Source of the DNA: Planctomycetota bacterium
GTDB lineage: Bacteria > Planctomycetota > Phycisphaerae > Sedimentisphaerales > Anaerobacaceae
Assembly (NCBI GenBank): GCA_019456255.1
Contig: VRUG01000015.1
Coordinates: 33,053 to 97,052 of the forward strand
DNA: 64,000 bases
Reading direction: 5' to 3'
Part shown: positions 42,180 through 49,927 of the stretch, piece after piece
How positions within the stretch are numbered: position 1 is the first letter of the stretch
How the letters are laid out: each line of letters starts with the position of its first letter
Made by a program: the position numbers and the translations under genes
Notes under the pieces: model-generated
Told to the model about the DNA's origin: nothing
Databases searched by the model: none
The model's input: the letters and a program-made list of their open reading frames with translations, nothing else

Positions 42180-42884
42180 TTAACTTCCTCCTGCGTCAGC
42201 AGCGGCAATTTTCTTCTTTATCACGGTCTTGGCTAACCTCAATAGCTGAGACCTTATCTTAAGGCCTGAGTCTTGAGCAGCAGTCATATTGATATTAAAC
42301 CGGATTTTATTCTGTACCATTGTGAAATTGATTATTCCTCCTTGATTAAGGAAGTCTTCCATGTCACCAACAGTTAAGACATTGTATTTTCGAATCAACT
42401 TCACAAGTTCAGTAACATGAGCTTTTTCTGAATTGCAGACAAATAACAGATGACTTTCACCAATTGCTTTAATCTCTTTTTCCTGTGCAGCTTTATCTAA
42501 TTGTTTAATCTGAGAAAAGCTCTTGAACCGCTTTAAAACAACTTCTCTGCCTTTAACCTTTTTGTCTTTAATCGGTTCCAGAGCATTTTCAAAGGCATCT
42601 TTGCCAATAACCCCAATAATTACCGGCTTGCTCTGGTCACCCATCTTATCTTCTGGCCATTCGACGAACCTGATAAAGTTATACAAAAAGGCGCCTTTGA
42701 GCTTGAAAATCTGATGTGACCTGCTGGATTGTGATTGCGATTTTGCATAACTGGCATACATCATTATGCCGCAAATCCACACAAGAATCAGTACCAGCCC
42801 TGTTATGGAGATGAACCTTTCTTTCTTAGGCTCAACCCATCGGAGCTTCGTATTATTCAAATTTTCGTTTTCTTCTTTATTCAT
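42180..42884 (-). CDS. YfiR-like periplasmic protein (DUF4154)
   Basis: 234 aa. A charged N-terminus is followed by a hydrophobic segment (ITGLVLILVWICGIMMYASY), so it is exported or anchored facing the periplasm. The YfiR/HmsC signature is clear: QIFKLKGAFLYNFIRFVEWP, VIIGVIGKDAFENALEPI, HLLFVCNSEKA and VLTVGDMEDFLNQGGIINF. YfiR-type proteins bind and restrain membrane c-di-GMP enzymes. Here the neighbour with a periplasmic domain is the CHASE8 kinase, so it may be the ligand or brake. Its gene lies between the TonB receptor and that kinase. Confidence 0.9.
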   Translation of the reverse strand: MNKEENENLNNTKLRWVEPKKERFISITGLVLILVWICGIMMYASYAKSQSQSSRSHQIFKLKGAFLYNFIRFVEWPEDKMGDQSKPVIIGVIGKDAFENALEPIKDKKVKGREVVLKRFKSFSQIKQLDKAAQEKEIKAIGESHLLFVCNSEKAHVTELVKLIRKYNVLTVGDMEDFLNQGGIINFTMVQNKIRFNINMTAAQDSGLKIRSQLLRLAKTVIKKKIAAADAGGS

Positions 42885-43013
42885 TCAACAGCTCTAACAA
42901 CTGATAGCTTTCTATCTTTAAGCTTCAGGCTGCTTCTTTTCAGGTAAGTTTAGTTAAATTAACTAACTAAACACCGAACAGCCTAAAGCAATTAACAACG
43001 TTCTGTTACCTGA

Positions 43014-45389
43014 TTATTTAAATTTATATATCAGCGAAAATATAAACGATGGGGCGGTACTACGGTAGTTATCAAACTGGTCCTGCGAATACATACGGCT
43101 GTTATACTCATAGTCAATGAAACCAAGTAAATTCGTACCGTCTAAACGAAGTGTCATATCATCGCTGCATTTGTATTGCACACCAAGGTTGACAAAAGCA
43201 CTCATCTTAAATGCTTCATTAAATCCTGGCTCCTTGAGTCCCAGATAGTTTGCATAGTCAGCACCTCCAGGAGTACCCCAGTAGATTCTGGCTGATGCAT
43301 TGAAACTCAACTTCGCGTCAGCATCATACTGAGTATAGAGCTTGGTTATATGGTTACTCCAGTTAGCTAAATCCTTGCCGTAACCAAACGGATGAGCTGT
43401 AAGGAAAGTACTCGCACCAGGATTTAACTTAAAATCTACCAGCTTGGTATAACCATGTGATGCTATCACCTGAACCTTGTCTTTCTTATAAGTAATCTCA
43501 CCTTCAAGGCCCCAGTGCTTTTGGACACCTACATTTTGAGTCAGCGTCGCTGCCGAGTCCCATGAGATAACATCAAGTTTACTTCGATAAGCACTCATAG
43601 CAAACCAAAGATGTTCGCTGCATTGGCTTTCATACCTAAATTCGATGTTCTCAAGTTCCTCGGGCCTGCTGTGTTTGCCCTCGGTCACATGCTTATTACG
43701 CATTTCTTCTGCATTATTCATACGTACAGACTTTGTAGCCATAAATTTATAAGTATCTCTTTCATTTGGCGTCCAGACAAATGCGGCACGAGGTGAATAC
43801 AAGTTATGTGTATATGTATTTCTATCTACACGACCACCAACAAATGATGTCAAATGGTCACTGATATTCCACTGCCATTCTCCCATACCTGAATATGTCA
43901 AGGTTGACCAGTGAGTATTATTAATAGGCACATTAAACTGAGGACGTCCCATACTACCCCAGTTCTCATAAGACGTTTCACCACCAAATGCTAAAGAGTG
44001 CGCCTCATTAGGGGTCCATCTTGCCAAAATCTTGGCATAATACTCATCTTCAGTATCATCATTAATATTTCTTGCCCAGTCTTGTCGAGTATAACTGAAC
44101 GAATCATAGCTTGCTGCATAATCAATAGTAAGGGTCTCACTAAGTTCCTGTTTATAACCTGCGTATCCAGTCAGCTGACTATAACCAACTCCTGATGCGA
44201 CAAGATCCTCTGCCGCAGGTTGCCAGTTAACGGCCCAGCCACCCCACCAGTTTGCCCAGCCGCCATCTGCGGTACTTTTTACAACACCTGATGGATTAGT
44301 AAAATTCTGTCCGCCCTTTGTCCAGCGAACCCATGTTTCAAAATTGCCTTTATTATATTGAGCATGTAATTTGACACGCGGTTGCCTTCGAAATGCCTCA
44401 CCATCATCATTTATACTAAACTGAACAGGGCTACCGCTTTGAACATAATAATTACCAGGCACTTCTGCGCCAGTATCCCACCAATCACCATTCCAGACCC
44501 CTCCCTTTGAGGTAAACGAGTTGCCGAATACCCATGGGGACCATTTCGAATCAGAACCAACGTATTTGTCGACACCAAAGTAAATCAGCAAGCCGCTGTC
44601 TTTGCTTATTGCAAGACCGTGCTTAACTTCCATTGAAGCAAATTCTTCAATTACACCTATTTTCGTAGTAATTTCAGTTCCCTGGAATGTCAGTCCACTA
44701 TCCGTAACAATATTAATCACCATTGCCACAGCACCTGGGCCGTAAATCGCAGAACCAGGACCACGAATGACATCGATATGATGAATATCTCCAAGTGTCA
44801 CCAGGTCACGCTCACTAAGTGCGCCAAAGTGAGTCCGCTCATTCATAACCTTGCCATTGACAAGCATAAGATACTTGTCATCACGGTCATTAATGATACC
44901 TCGCATACCGAGGTGAGATCCTTCCCAGTGCTGTCTGGCAAACTGTAAATTGGGTACGTATATTTCAAGCAGTTCATTAAGACTGTGAGCACCTGACATA
45001 GATATCTGTTCCTGGGTGATTTTTGTTACCGCAGAAGGAACATAACGAGGACCGGCAGTTCTAGTCAGCGTACCAACCGGTGCTATCTCCACTTGCATCA
45101 GGTCTACAATCGACATGTCGAAGAATTCGTCGTCGTCATCTTCTCCTTCTGTTTCACCCCATAACAGAATCTGTAGGTTCTCTTTCTCTTCAAGCAGCCT
45201 TGCTCTCTCATTATCTAATGCATCGAGTTTTGAGGATACATCATCAAGCCTTTGTTCATTTTTGACCAGGCCTACATCATCGGCCCCAAGCCCGTCGGTT
45301 ACAAATGTTAGCAAAACCATGATTATCAACAAAACTGCCCATTTCCTGTACACTCCACCGCCATTTAATTCATTTTCTCTCGCATCCAT
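43014..45389 (-). CDS. TonB-dependent outer-membrane receptor
   Basis: 791 aa. A signal (KWAVLLIIMVLLTFVTDGLG) is followed by a short coiled coil and an acidic stretch, then EFFDMSIVDLMQVEIAPVG, the N-terminal motif seen in receptors paired with YfiR-type genes. The plug domain has SAVTKITQEQISMSGAHSLN, LMLVNGKVMNERTHF and IDVIRGPGSAIYGPGA. A long barrel rich in aromatic strands ends SFIFSLIYKFK. The ligand cannot be read. It is first in the operon, preceded by a ~180-nt leader, and is a candidate signal input for the regulatory genes that follow. Confidence 0.93.
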   Translation of the reverse strand: MDARENELNGGGVYRKWAVLLIIMVLLTFVTDGLGADDVGLVKNEQRLDDVSSKLDALDNERARLLEEKENLQILLWGETEGEDDDDEFFDMSIVDLMQVEIAPVGTLTRTAGPRYVPSAVTKITQEQISMSGAHSLNELLEIYVPNLQFARQHWEGSHLGMRGIINDRDDKYLMLVNGKVMNERTHFGALSERDLVTLGDIHHIDVIRGPGSAIYGPGAVAMVINIVTDSGLTFQGTEITTKIGVIEEFASMEVKHGLAISKDSGLLIYFGVDKYVGSDSKWSPWVFGNSFTSKGGVWNGDWWDTGAEVPGNYYVQSGSPVQFSINDDGEAFRRQPRVKLHAQYNKGNFETWVRWTKGGQNFTNPSGVVKSTADGGWANWWGGWAVNWQPAAEDLVASGVGYSQLTGYAGYKQELSETLTIDYAASYDSFSYTRQDWARNINDDTEDEYYAKILARWTPNEAHSLAFGGETSYENWGSMGRPQFNVPINNTHWSTLTYSGMGEWQWNISDHLTSFVGGRVDRNTYTHNLYSPRAAFVWTPNERDTYKFMATKSVRMNNAEEMRNKHVTEGKHSRPEELENIEFRYESQCSEHLWFAMSAYRSKLDVISWDSAATLTQNVGVQKHWGLEGEITYKKDKVQVIASHGYTKLVDFKLNPGASTFLTAHPFGYGKDLANWSNHITKLYTQYDADAKLSFNASARIYWGTPGGADYANYLGLKEPGFNEAFKMSAFVNLGVQYKCSDDMTLRLDGTNLLGFIDYEYNSRMYSQDQFDNYRSTAPSFIFSLIYKFK

Positions 45390-45570
45390 ATTCTTTCTCT
45401 CTTAGTTTTTCATGATCGTCACCCCCAATTAAATAACAGAACAGTACCTTTTGCCCATTCATTGCCTACATTCCTCGGCTTTGACTGCTTCGTCGATAGC
45501 GTAGGCCTACTTTAGAACCTTAGTATTAAGGGGCGATACAGTGACATCAGGGAGGGTCTTAAGTGAAAGG
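45390..45570 (-). promoter_or_regulatory. Long leader of the receptor operon with a predicted stem
   Basis: About 180 nt separate the predicted transcription start from the receptor ATG. In it GCCTAC (45506-45501) pairs with GTAGGC (45469-45464) around a 31-nt loop region containing GACGAAGCAGTCAAAGCCGAGG. The loop has some purine-rich, riboswitch-like character, but I could not match it to a known class. Confidence 0.35.
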
Positions 45571-45576
45571 GGGGGT

Positions 45577-45604
45577 ATTATCGGTCAATGCGGCAACTTG
45601 GCAA
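45577..45604 (-). promoter_or_regulatory. Candidate promoter of the receptor/c-di-GMP operon
   Basis: On the minus strand TTGCCA (45604-45599) and GATAAT (45582-45577) are 16 bp apart. It is the best match in the 330-bp spacer and points at the receptor gene. Confidence 0.45.
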
Positions 45605-45722
45605 ACATAACTACAGACATTCACCTAAGTTATGAATGTGGAGCTATAAATGACAAAACTAAGTTTTCTCCGAAATAATGAATACCCTCATAACCCCAAG
45701 GAAAAAGCTTAATTTGAAAAAA

Positions 45723-45797
45723 TCGGGGCGACAGGACTCGAACCTGCGACCTCGTGACCCCCAGTCACGCGCGCTAGCCAAACTGCGCCACGCCCCG
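45723..45797 (-). tRNA. tRNA-Pro (anticodon GGG)
   Basis: A cloverleaf folds on the minus strand. The acceptor CGGGGCG/CGCCCCG is perfectly paired (C1 start typical of Pro), the anticodon stem CGTGA/TCACG has loop CTGGGGG, and the T arm is GCAGG-TTCGAGT-CCTGT. No CCA is encoded. Confidence 0.96.
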
Positions 45798-45800
45798 AAT

Positions 45801-45828
45801 ATTATAAAAATCCCCACAAACTTACCAA
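45801..45828 (-). promoter_or_regulatory. Promoter of tRNA-Pro
   Basis: On the minus strand TTGGTA (45828-45823) and a perfect TATAAT (45806-45801) are 16 bp apart. The -10 box ends only 3 bp before the mature 5' end, rather close, so start-site mapping would be informative. Confidence 0.45.
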
Positions 45829-45876
45829 AATACCCCAAAAACAGCAAATTTTTTCGCTTTTTTTACATGATTTTAC

Positions 45877-45905
45877 TTGCAAAGTTAGGGGGAGCTAACT
45901 ATATT
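45877..45905 (+). promoter_or_regulatory. feo operon promoter with embedded DtxR-type operator
   Basis: TTGCAA (45877-45882) and TATATT (45900-45905) are 17 bp apart. The spacer is filled by the inverted repeat AGTTAG-gggg-ag-CTAACT (45883-45900), resembling half of a DtxR/IdeR box (TTAGG...CCTAA). Metal-loaded DtxR-type protein bound here would block polymerase, giving iron repression. Confidence 0.7.
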
Positions 45906-45949
45906 AGGCGTGGTAAACTTAATAAAAACAATAAGGTATCCGCTTTAAC

Positions 45950-46402
45950 ATGCTAAAAAACAGCAATTTAAGTGCCTCTCTGGAAGACTATCTTGAGGCC
46001 ATTTCCAACCTTACAAGCGAATCTAAAGTCGCTCGCAGCAAGGACATAGCTCAAATGCTTGATGTGTCCCGCGCATCGGTTACGGGAGCGTTGAGGACTT
46101 TAAAAGACAGGGGGCTCGCCAATTACAAACCCTATGGCCTAATCACTTTAACTGATGAAGGACAGGCTGCTGCGAAAGAAATTATTAAGAAACACAACAT
46201 CATTAAGTCCTTTTTCATCAATATCTTAGGCGTTGAGGCCAATATTGCCCAACGGGCAGCATGCAAAGCTGAGCACACTTTAGGGCCTGAAGTCATAAAA
46301 AAACTTTTATATTTCATTGAGTTCGTGACATACCATAATAAAAATGGTTATGACGTTAATGCAGAATTTGAGGATTTTTGTCAAAAAAAAGAAGGGAAAT
46401 AA
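45950..46402 (+). CDS. DtxR-family metal-dependent repressor
   Basis: 150 aa. The winged helix is in KDIAQMLDVSRASVTGALRT with wing LANYKPYGLITLTDEG. The dimerisation/metal domain has RAACKAEHTLGPEVIKKL, the conserved C-x-x-E-H ligand set, with the N-terminal metal position probably in the LEDYLEAI segment. There is no SH3-like third domain, as in MntR-type short forms. It heads the feoAB operon and likely controls it through the operator found in the promoter. Iron rather than manganese is inferred from the operon. Confidence 0.92.
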   Translation: MLKNSNLSASLEDYLEAISNLTSESKVARSKDIAQMLDVSRASVTGALRTLKDRGLANYKPYGLITLTDEGQAAAKEIIKKHNIIKSFFINILGVEANIAQRAACKAEHTLGPEVIKKLLYFIEFVTYHNKNGYDVNAEFEDFCQKKEGK

Positions 46403-46405
46403 CAA

Positions 46406-46648
46406 GTGGCTGACTTAATCGGACTTAACAAGGTAAAACCGGGACAAACTGCGACTGTAGTTTCCATTAAAGGCAGAAGCAGTATCAACAAACGAATTGC
46501 GGATATGGGAGTCATACCAGGTACTGCTATAAAAGTAAATAGAGTCGCACCACTTGGTGACCCAATCGAGATAATAATCAGGGGCTATCATCTCTCATTG
46601 CGAAAAAAAGAAGCAGCAAACATTATTGTAGAACTGGATGTAAAATAA
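46406..46648 (+). CDS. feoA: Ferrous iron transport protein A
   Basis: 80-residue SH3-like cytoplasmic protein that supports FeoB. LNKVKPGQTATVVSI, NKRIADMGVIPGTAIKV and the closing PIEIIIRGYHLSLRKKEAANI are standard. It starts at GTG, after AGAAGGG, 3 bp behind the repressor's stop. FeoB follows after 3 bp. Confidence 0.93.
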   Translation: MADLIGLNKVKPGQTATVVSIKGRSSINKRIADMGVIPGTAIKVNRVAPLGDPIEIIIRGYHLSLRKKEAANIIVELDVK

Positions 46649-46651
46649 AAC

Positions 46652-48745
46652 ATGAAAAAAATAACTGTAGCTATAGCCGGCAATCCTAATAGCGGAAAGA
46701 CAACTGTTTTTAATGCACTTACCGGCATGCGTCACCATGTCGGAAATTACCCTGGAGTAACCGTTGAAAAAAAGGAAGGGGCCTGTAAGCACGAAGATTA
46801 CGAAATAACCTTTGTCGACCTGCCTGGCACCTATAGTTTGACCGCATATTCTATCGAAGAAATTGTTGCCAGAAACTTTATTGTTGATGAGCATCCGGAT
46901 GTTGTGGTCGACATTGTTGACTCATCCAATCTTGAGCGAAATCTGTATCTGGCGGTACAGCTAATGGAAATGAATGTACCTCTCGTATTAGCGTTTAACA
47001 TGAGTGACCTTGCAAAATCCAAGGGCATGTCATTTGATATTGAGCAATTATCGCAGCTGCTCGAAGCGGCAATTGTCCCAATGACCGCTAATAAAAAGGA
47101 AGGTATTAACGAATTACTCCAGGCTGTTGTAAAAACAGCTGAAGCACCAAAAAAACAACGCACACATACAATACAATATGGCAAAGAAATCGAGGAAGAG
47201 CTTGAGAAAATACAAAACACCCTCGACAGTGAACATGATTTAGTAACAAAGTACGGCTCGAGATGGCTGGCTTTGAAACTGCTCGAACATGACAAGGAGA
47301 TATGGGAGAAGGGGCATAACAAAGAGGTTCTGCATGCCGTAAAAAACAGTACCGAACATCTTAAAATAGTCTTCGATGATGACCCGCAAATCATGATTGC
47401 AGACAGGCGATACGGCTTTATTTCAGGTGCTTGTCAGGAATCTGTTAAGCATACTGTTGAAACAAGACACGATTGGAGTGACAAAATAGACACGGTGATG
47501 ATAAACCGTGTTTTAGGAATACCGATTTTTGTGATTTTGATGTACCTGTTGTTTCAGCTGACATTTTTTCTTGGCCAATGGCCTATGGAATGGATGGAAC
47601 GCTTTTTCGGATGGCTAAGCGTCAATGTAGCAGCATTGTGGCCGGCTGGTTCCGAAAGCGCTTTAAAGTCACTAATAGTCGACGGCATCATAGGCGGAGT
47701 AGGGGGGGTTATTGTATTTTTACCGAATATACTTTTGCTTTTTCTGGCTATCGCATTTCTGGAAGATTCCGGTTATATGGCACGGGCAGCTTTTATAATG
47801 GACCGCATTATGCACAAAATAGGTCTCCATGGAAAAAGCTTTATGCCCATGTTAATAGGTTTAGGTTGCTCGGTCCCTGCGATTATGGCAACACGCATTC
47901 TGGAAAACAGAAGGAACAGATTAACTACTATAATGATAATCCCGTTGGTCAGTTGCGGAGCAAGACTGCCGATTTATATGCTCATCATTCCGGCATTTTT
48001 CGCAAATACCGTTCTCTTAAAATTTGGGTTTTTAAAAATCACAATGCACGCTTTCATGTTATGGATTATTTACATGATAGGAATTCTACTTGCCATTATT
48101 TGTGCACGCATTCTGCGGAGCACTGTCTTTCAGGGTGAGACAACACCATTTGTCATGGAACTGCCTCCATACCGGATGCCCACTCTTAAAGGCGTCGTCA
48201 TTCATATGTGGGACAGGGGATGGATGTACCTTAAAAAAGCAGGAACGATAATTTTAGCCATATCAATCATTCTCTGGGCCGCCGCAAGTTATCCAAAAGT
48301 TGACCCTAAAAATCTCGAAGGACTCTCTGAATCGCAGATTCAAACAGAAAAGCTGCGAAACTCAATCATTGGCGGCATCGGTCATGCCATAGAGCCCATC
48401 ATTAAACCAATTGGTTTTGATTATAAAATTGGAACAGCGCTTATTGGAGCACTGGCAGCCAAAGAAGTTTTCGTTGCACAACTGGGAATCGTGTATTCAC
48501 TTGGTGAATCCGAGGGAACGTCTAAGGCCCTTCGCAAAAAACTCAAAGCCGACTATTCGCCTCTACAGGGATTCTGTATCATGCTGTTTTGCCTAATCAG
48601 TGCGCCATGCATGGCAACGATAGCAATGACAAAACGTGAAACAGGCTCATGGGGGTGGGCGATATTTCAACTTTTAGGCCTTACGACACTGGCATATGTA
48701 GTCACCTTTTTTGCCTATCGGATAGGCCTGCTTATGTCAGTTTAA
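46652..48745 (+). CDS. feoB: Ferrous iron transport protein B
   Basis: 697-aa GTPase-linked Fe(II) importer of the inner membrane. The G domain has G1 GNPNSGKTTVFN, G3 VDLPGTYSL, and FNMSD as G4. A helical guanine-dissociation-inhibitor-like section follows, and then Gate domains with IIGGVGGVIVFLPNILLLF, MLIGLGCSVPAIMATRIL, PLVSCGARLPIYMLIIPAF and the late FCLISAPCMATIAMTKRETG. The Cys residues in the two gate motifs are those proposed to handle Fe(II). The length is a little shorter than E. coli FeoB but usual for this subgroup. No fused FeoA. Confidence 0.97.
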   Translation: MKKITVAIAGNPNSGKTTVFNALTGMRHHVGNYPGVTVEKKEGACKHEDYEITFVDLPGTYSLTAYSIEEIVARNFIVDEHPDVVVDIVDSSNLERNLYLAVQLMEMNVPLVLAFNMSDLAKSKGMSFDIEQLSQLLEAAIVPMTANKKEGINELLQAVVKTAEAPKKQRTHTIQYGKEIEEELEKIQNTLDSEHDLVTKYGSRWLALKLLEHDKEIWEKGHNKEVLHAVKNSTEHLKIVFDDDPQIMIADRRYGFISGACQESVKHTVETRHDWSDKIDTVMINRVLGIPIFVILMYLLFQLTFFLGQWPMEWMERFFGWLSVNVAALWPAGSESALKSLIVDGIIGGVGGVIVFLPNILLLFLAIAFLEDSGYMARAAFIMDRIMHKIGLHGKSFMPMLIGLGCSVPAIMATRILENRRNRLTTIMIIPLVSCGARLPIYMLIIPAFFANTVLLKFGFLKITMHAFMLWIIYMIGILLAIICARILRSTVFQGETTPFVMELPPYRMPTLKGVVIHMWDRGWMYLKKAGTIILAISIILWAAASYPKVDPKNLEGLSESQIQTEKLRNSIIGGIGHAIEPIIKPIGFDYKIGTALIGALAAKEVFVAQLGIVYSLGESEGTSKALRKKLKADYSPLQGFCIMLFCLISAPCMATIAMTKRETGSWGWAIFQLLGLTTLAYVVTFFAYRIGLLMSV

Positions 48746-48757
48746 CAGGGGAGTAAA

Positions 48758-48919
48758 ATGATCGAGACAATTATTGTTATTGTCATAGTCGCTGTAGTAA
48801 CGGCACTGGTTATAAGACGGATGTATAAAACGCTGTCTGGTAAAAATAGCGGATGCTGCGGGAACAAATGCAAAACAACTAATTGCGACAGCGGTGACGA
48901 TGGTGTCAAAAACTGCTAA
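48758..48919 (+). CDS. FeoB-associated Cys-rich membrane peptide
   Basis: 53 aa. One N-terminal membrane helix (IETIIVIVIVAVVTALVI) is followed by RRMYKTLSGKNSGCCGNKCK and further Cys, matching the FeoB-associated Cys-rich family. It follows feoB by 12 bp and probably assists iron delivery or complex assembly on the cytoplasmic face. A GGGGAG ribosome site is present. Confidence 0.88.
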   Translation: MIETIIVIVIVAVVTALVIRRMYKTLSGKNSGCCGNKCKTTNCDSGDDGVKNC

Positions 48920-48932
48920 GCCAATTACCCAT

Positions 48933-49298
48933 TTACGCTGAATAAACGATAAGAATCCCAAATGCAAATAAAAGTAAAGCCATGAAACGGGAAAATATTT
49001 TCGACCGATTTTGGTACCAGCCGATAATTTTATTAACTTTTTCAGGCCCGACAATAATAATCATCATCCCTCCTATCAAAAAAGCTATTCCAAGAACAGA
49101 TATTACAACCGGCTTGCCACATTCACGCGCTGCAAGTAGAAAAACAACGCCTAACGCAAACCTCACCAATGCAGCCAAATATATCCGTTCGCCTTTTTTG
49201 TAGAATTCTATTAGCTGGTTGAAACCATCGGGCTTTAAAAAATATCCAATCGCTATCAGAACCAATACAATTCCTATGATATTGACAGCTAAAAGCAT
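48933..49298 (-). CDS. Small multi-pass membrane protein, unknown
   Basis: 121 aa with about four hydrophobic segments: NIIGIVLVLIAIGYF, AALVRFALGVVFLLAA, VISVLGIAFLIGGMMIIIV and FMALLLFAFGILIVYSA. Short loops include KPDGFNQLIEFYKKGERIY and GPEKVNKIIGWYQNRSKIF, which look like an internal repeat of a two-helix unit. I do not recognise the family. It converges with the feo operon (13-bp gap). Confidence 0.65.
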   Translation of the reverse strand: MLLAVNIIGIVLVLIAIGYFLKPDGFNQLIEFYKKGERIYLAALVRFALGVVFLLAARECGKPVVISVLGIAFLIGGMMIIIVGPEKVNKIIGWYQNRSKIFSRFMALLLFAFGILIVYSA

Positions 49299-49343
49299 TT
49301 TATTCTCCCTTATCTTGCAACGTAGAGAAGTTATTTAAAAATC

Positions 49344-49919
49344 TTACGGAAAATCAACGGCTTCAACCATATTGGTATCTACTTCTACGCTTGCAGCCTG
49401 TCCCAGCATGTCTATTTGCAAAATCAAACGCATTGTTCCTTTTGTTGTCACTACAATTCCCTCTAAATCCTCTAAAGGCCCGGTAATTACACGGCATCGC
49501 TGACCTTTTGCCATATAGTTATGTGGTGCTAAGTCTGCTCCTGCACTAAGGGCCTGATTAATCTGAGCCAACTCCTTAACTAATCTATCCTGGTCACTAA
49601 CTTCAATTAAATTCGCCACACGATGAGTACGTAAAACTTCAAGCCTCTGTTTCTCATCTCCGCAAAAGAACACATAACCCGTAAACAACGGCAAAAGGGA
49701 CTTGATTTTTCTGCCTCTATGACGGCGGACATTCCACGTCATTGGCAAAAAGTAAGAAATCTCCCTGTTAATCAGGTCATGGGCAAGTGCTTTTTCATTC
49801 CTGCTTTTTGTGTGTGCTACCCACCACAAACCCACACAATCACAAATCGAATCTGTTTCAGGCCAAAAAATCGGTGGGTTTTCTTCTGCTTTGAGCAACT
49901 TGATTCCCCTTTTTGTCAC
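49344..49919 (-). CDS. NusG-family antiterminator (RfaH/UpxY-like)
   Basis: 191 aa. The NGN domain has CVGLWWVAHTKSRNEKALAH and LLPLFTGYVFFCGDE. The C-terminal KOW motif is KGQRCRVITGPLEDLEGIVV. Specialised NusG paralogues of this kind sit in surface-polysaccharide loci and allow transcription through long operons. Its partner here is the UDP-sugar dehydrogenase gene, 8 bp upstream. The housekeeping nusG would lie next to secE and rplK, which are not present here. Confidence 0.9.
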   Translation of the reverse strand: MTKRGIKLLKAEENPPIFWPETDSICDCVGLWWVAHTKSRNEKALAHDLINREISYFLPMTWNVRRHRGRKIKSLLPLFTGYVFFCGDEKQRLEVLRTHRVANLIEVSDQDRLVKELAQINQALSAGADLAPHNYMAKGQRCRVITGPLEDLEGIVVTTKGTMRLILQIDMLGQAASVEVDTNMVEAVDFP

Positions 49920-49927
49920 ACAGACAT

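Noticed and set aside
45390..45570. c-di-GMP (GEMM) riboswitch in the receptor leader
   Set aside because: The conserved GEMM core (for example ACGCAAAGCC and the tetraloop partner) is absent; only one stem is clear.
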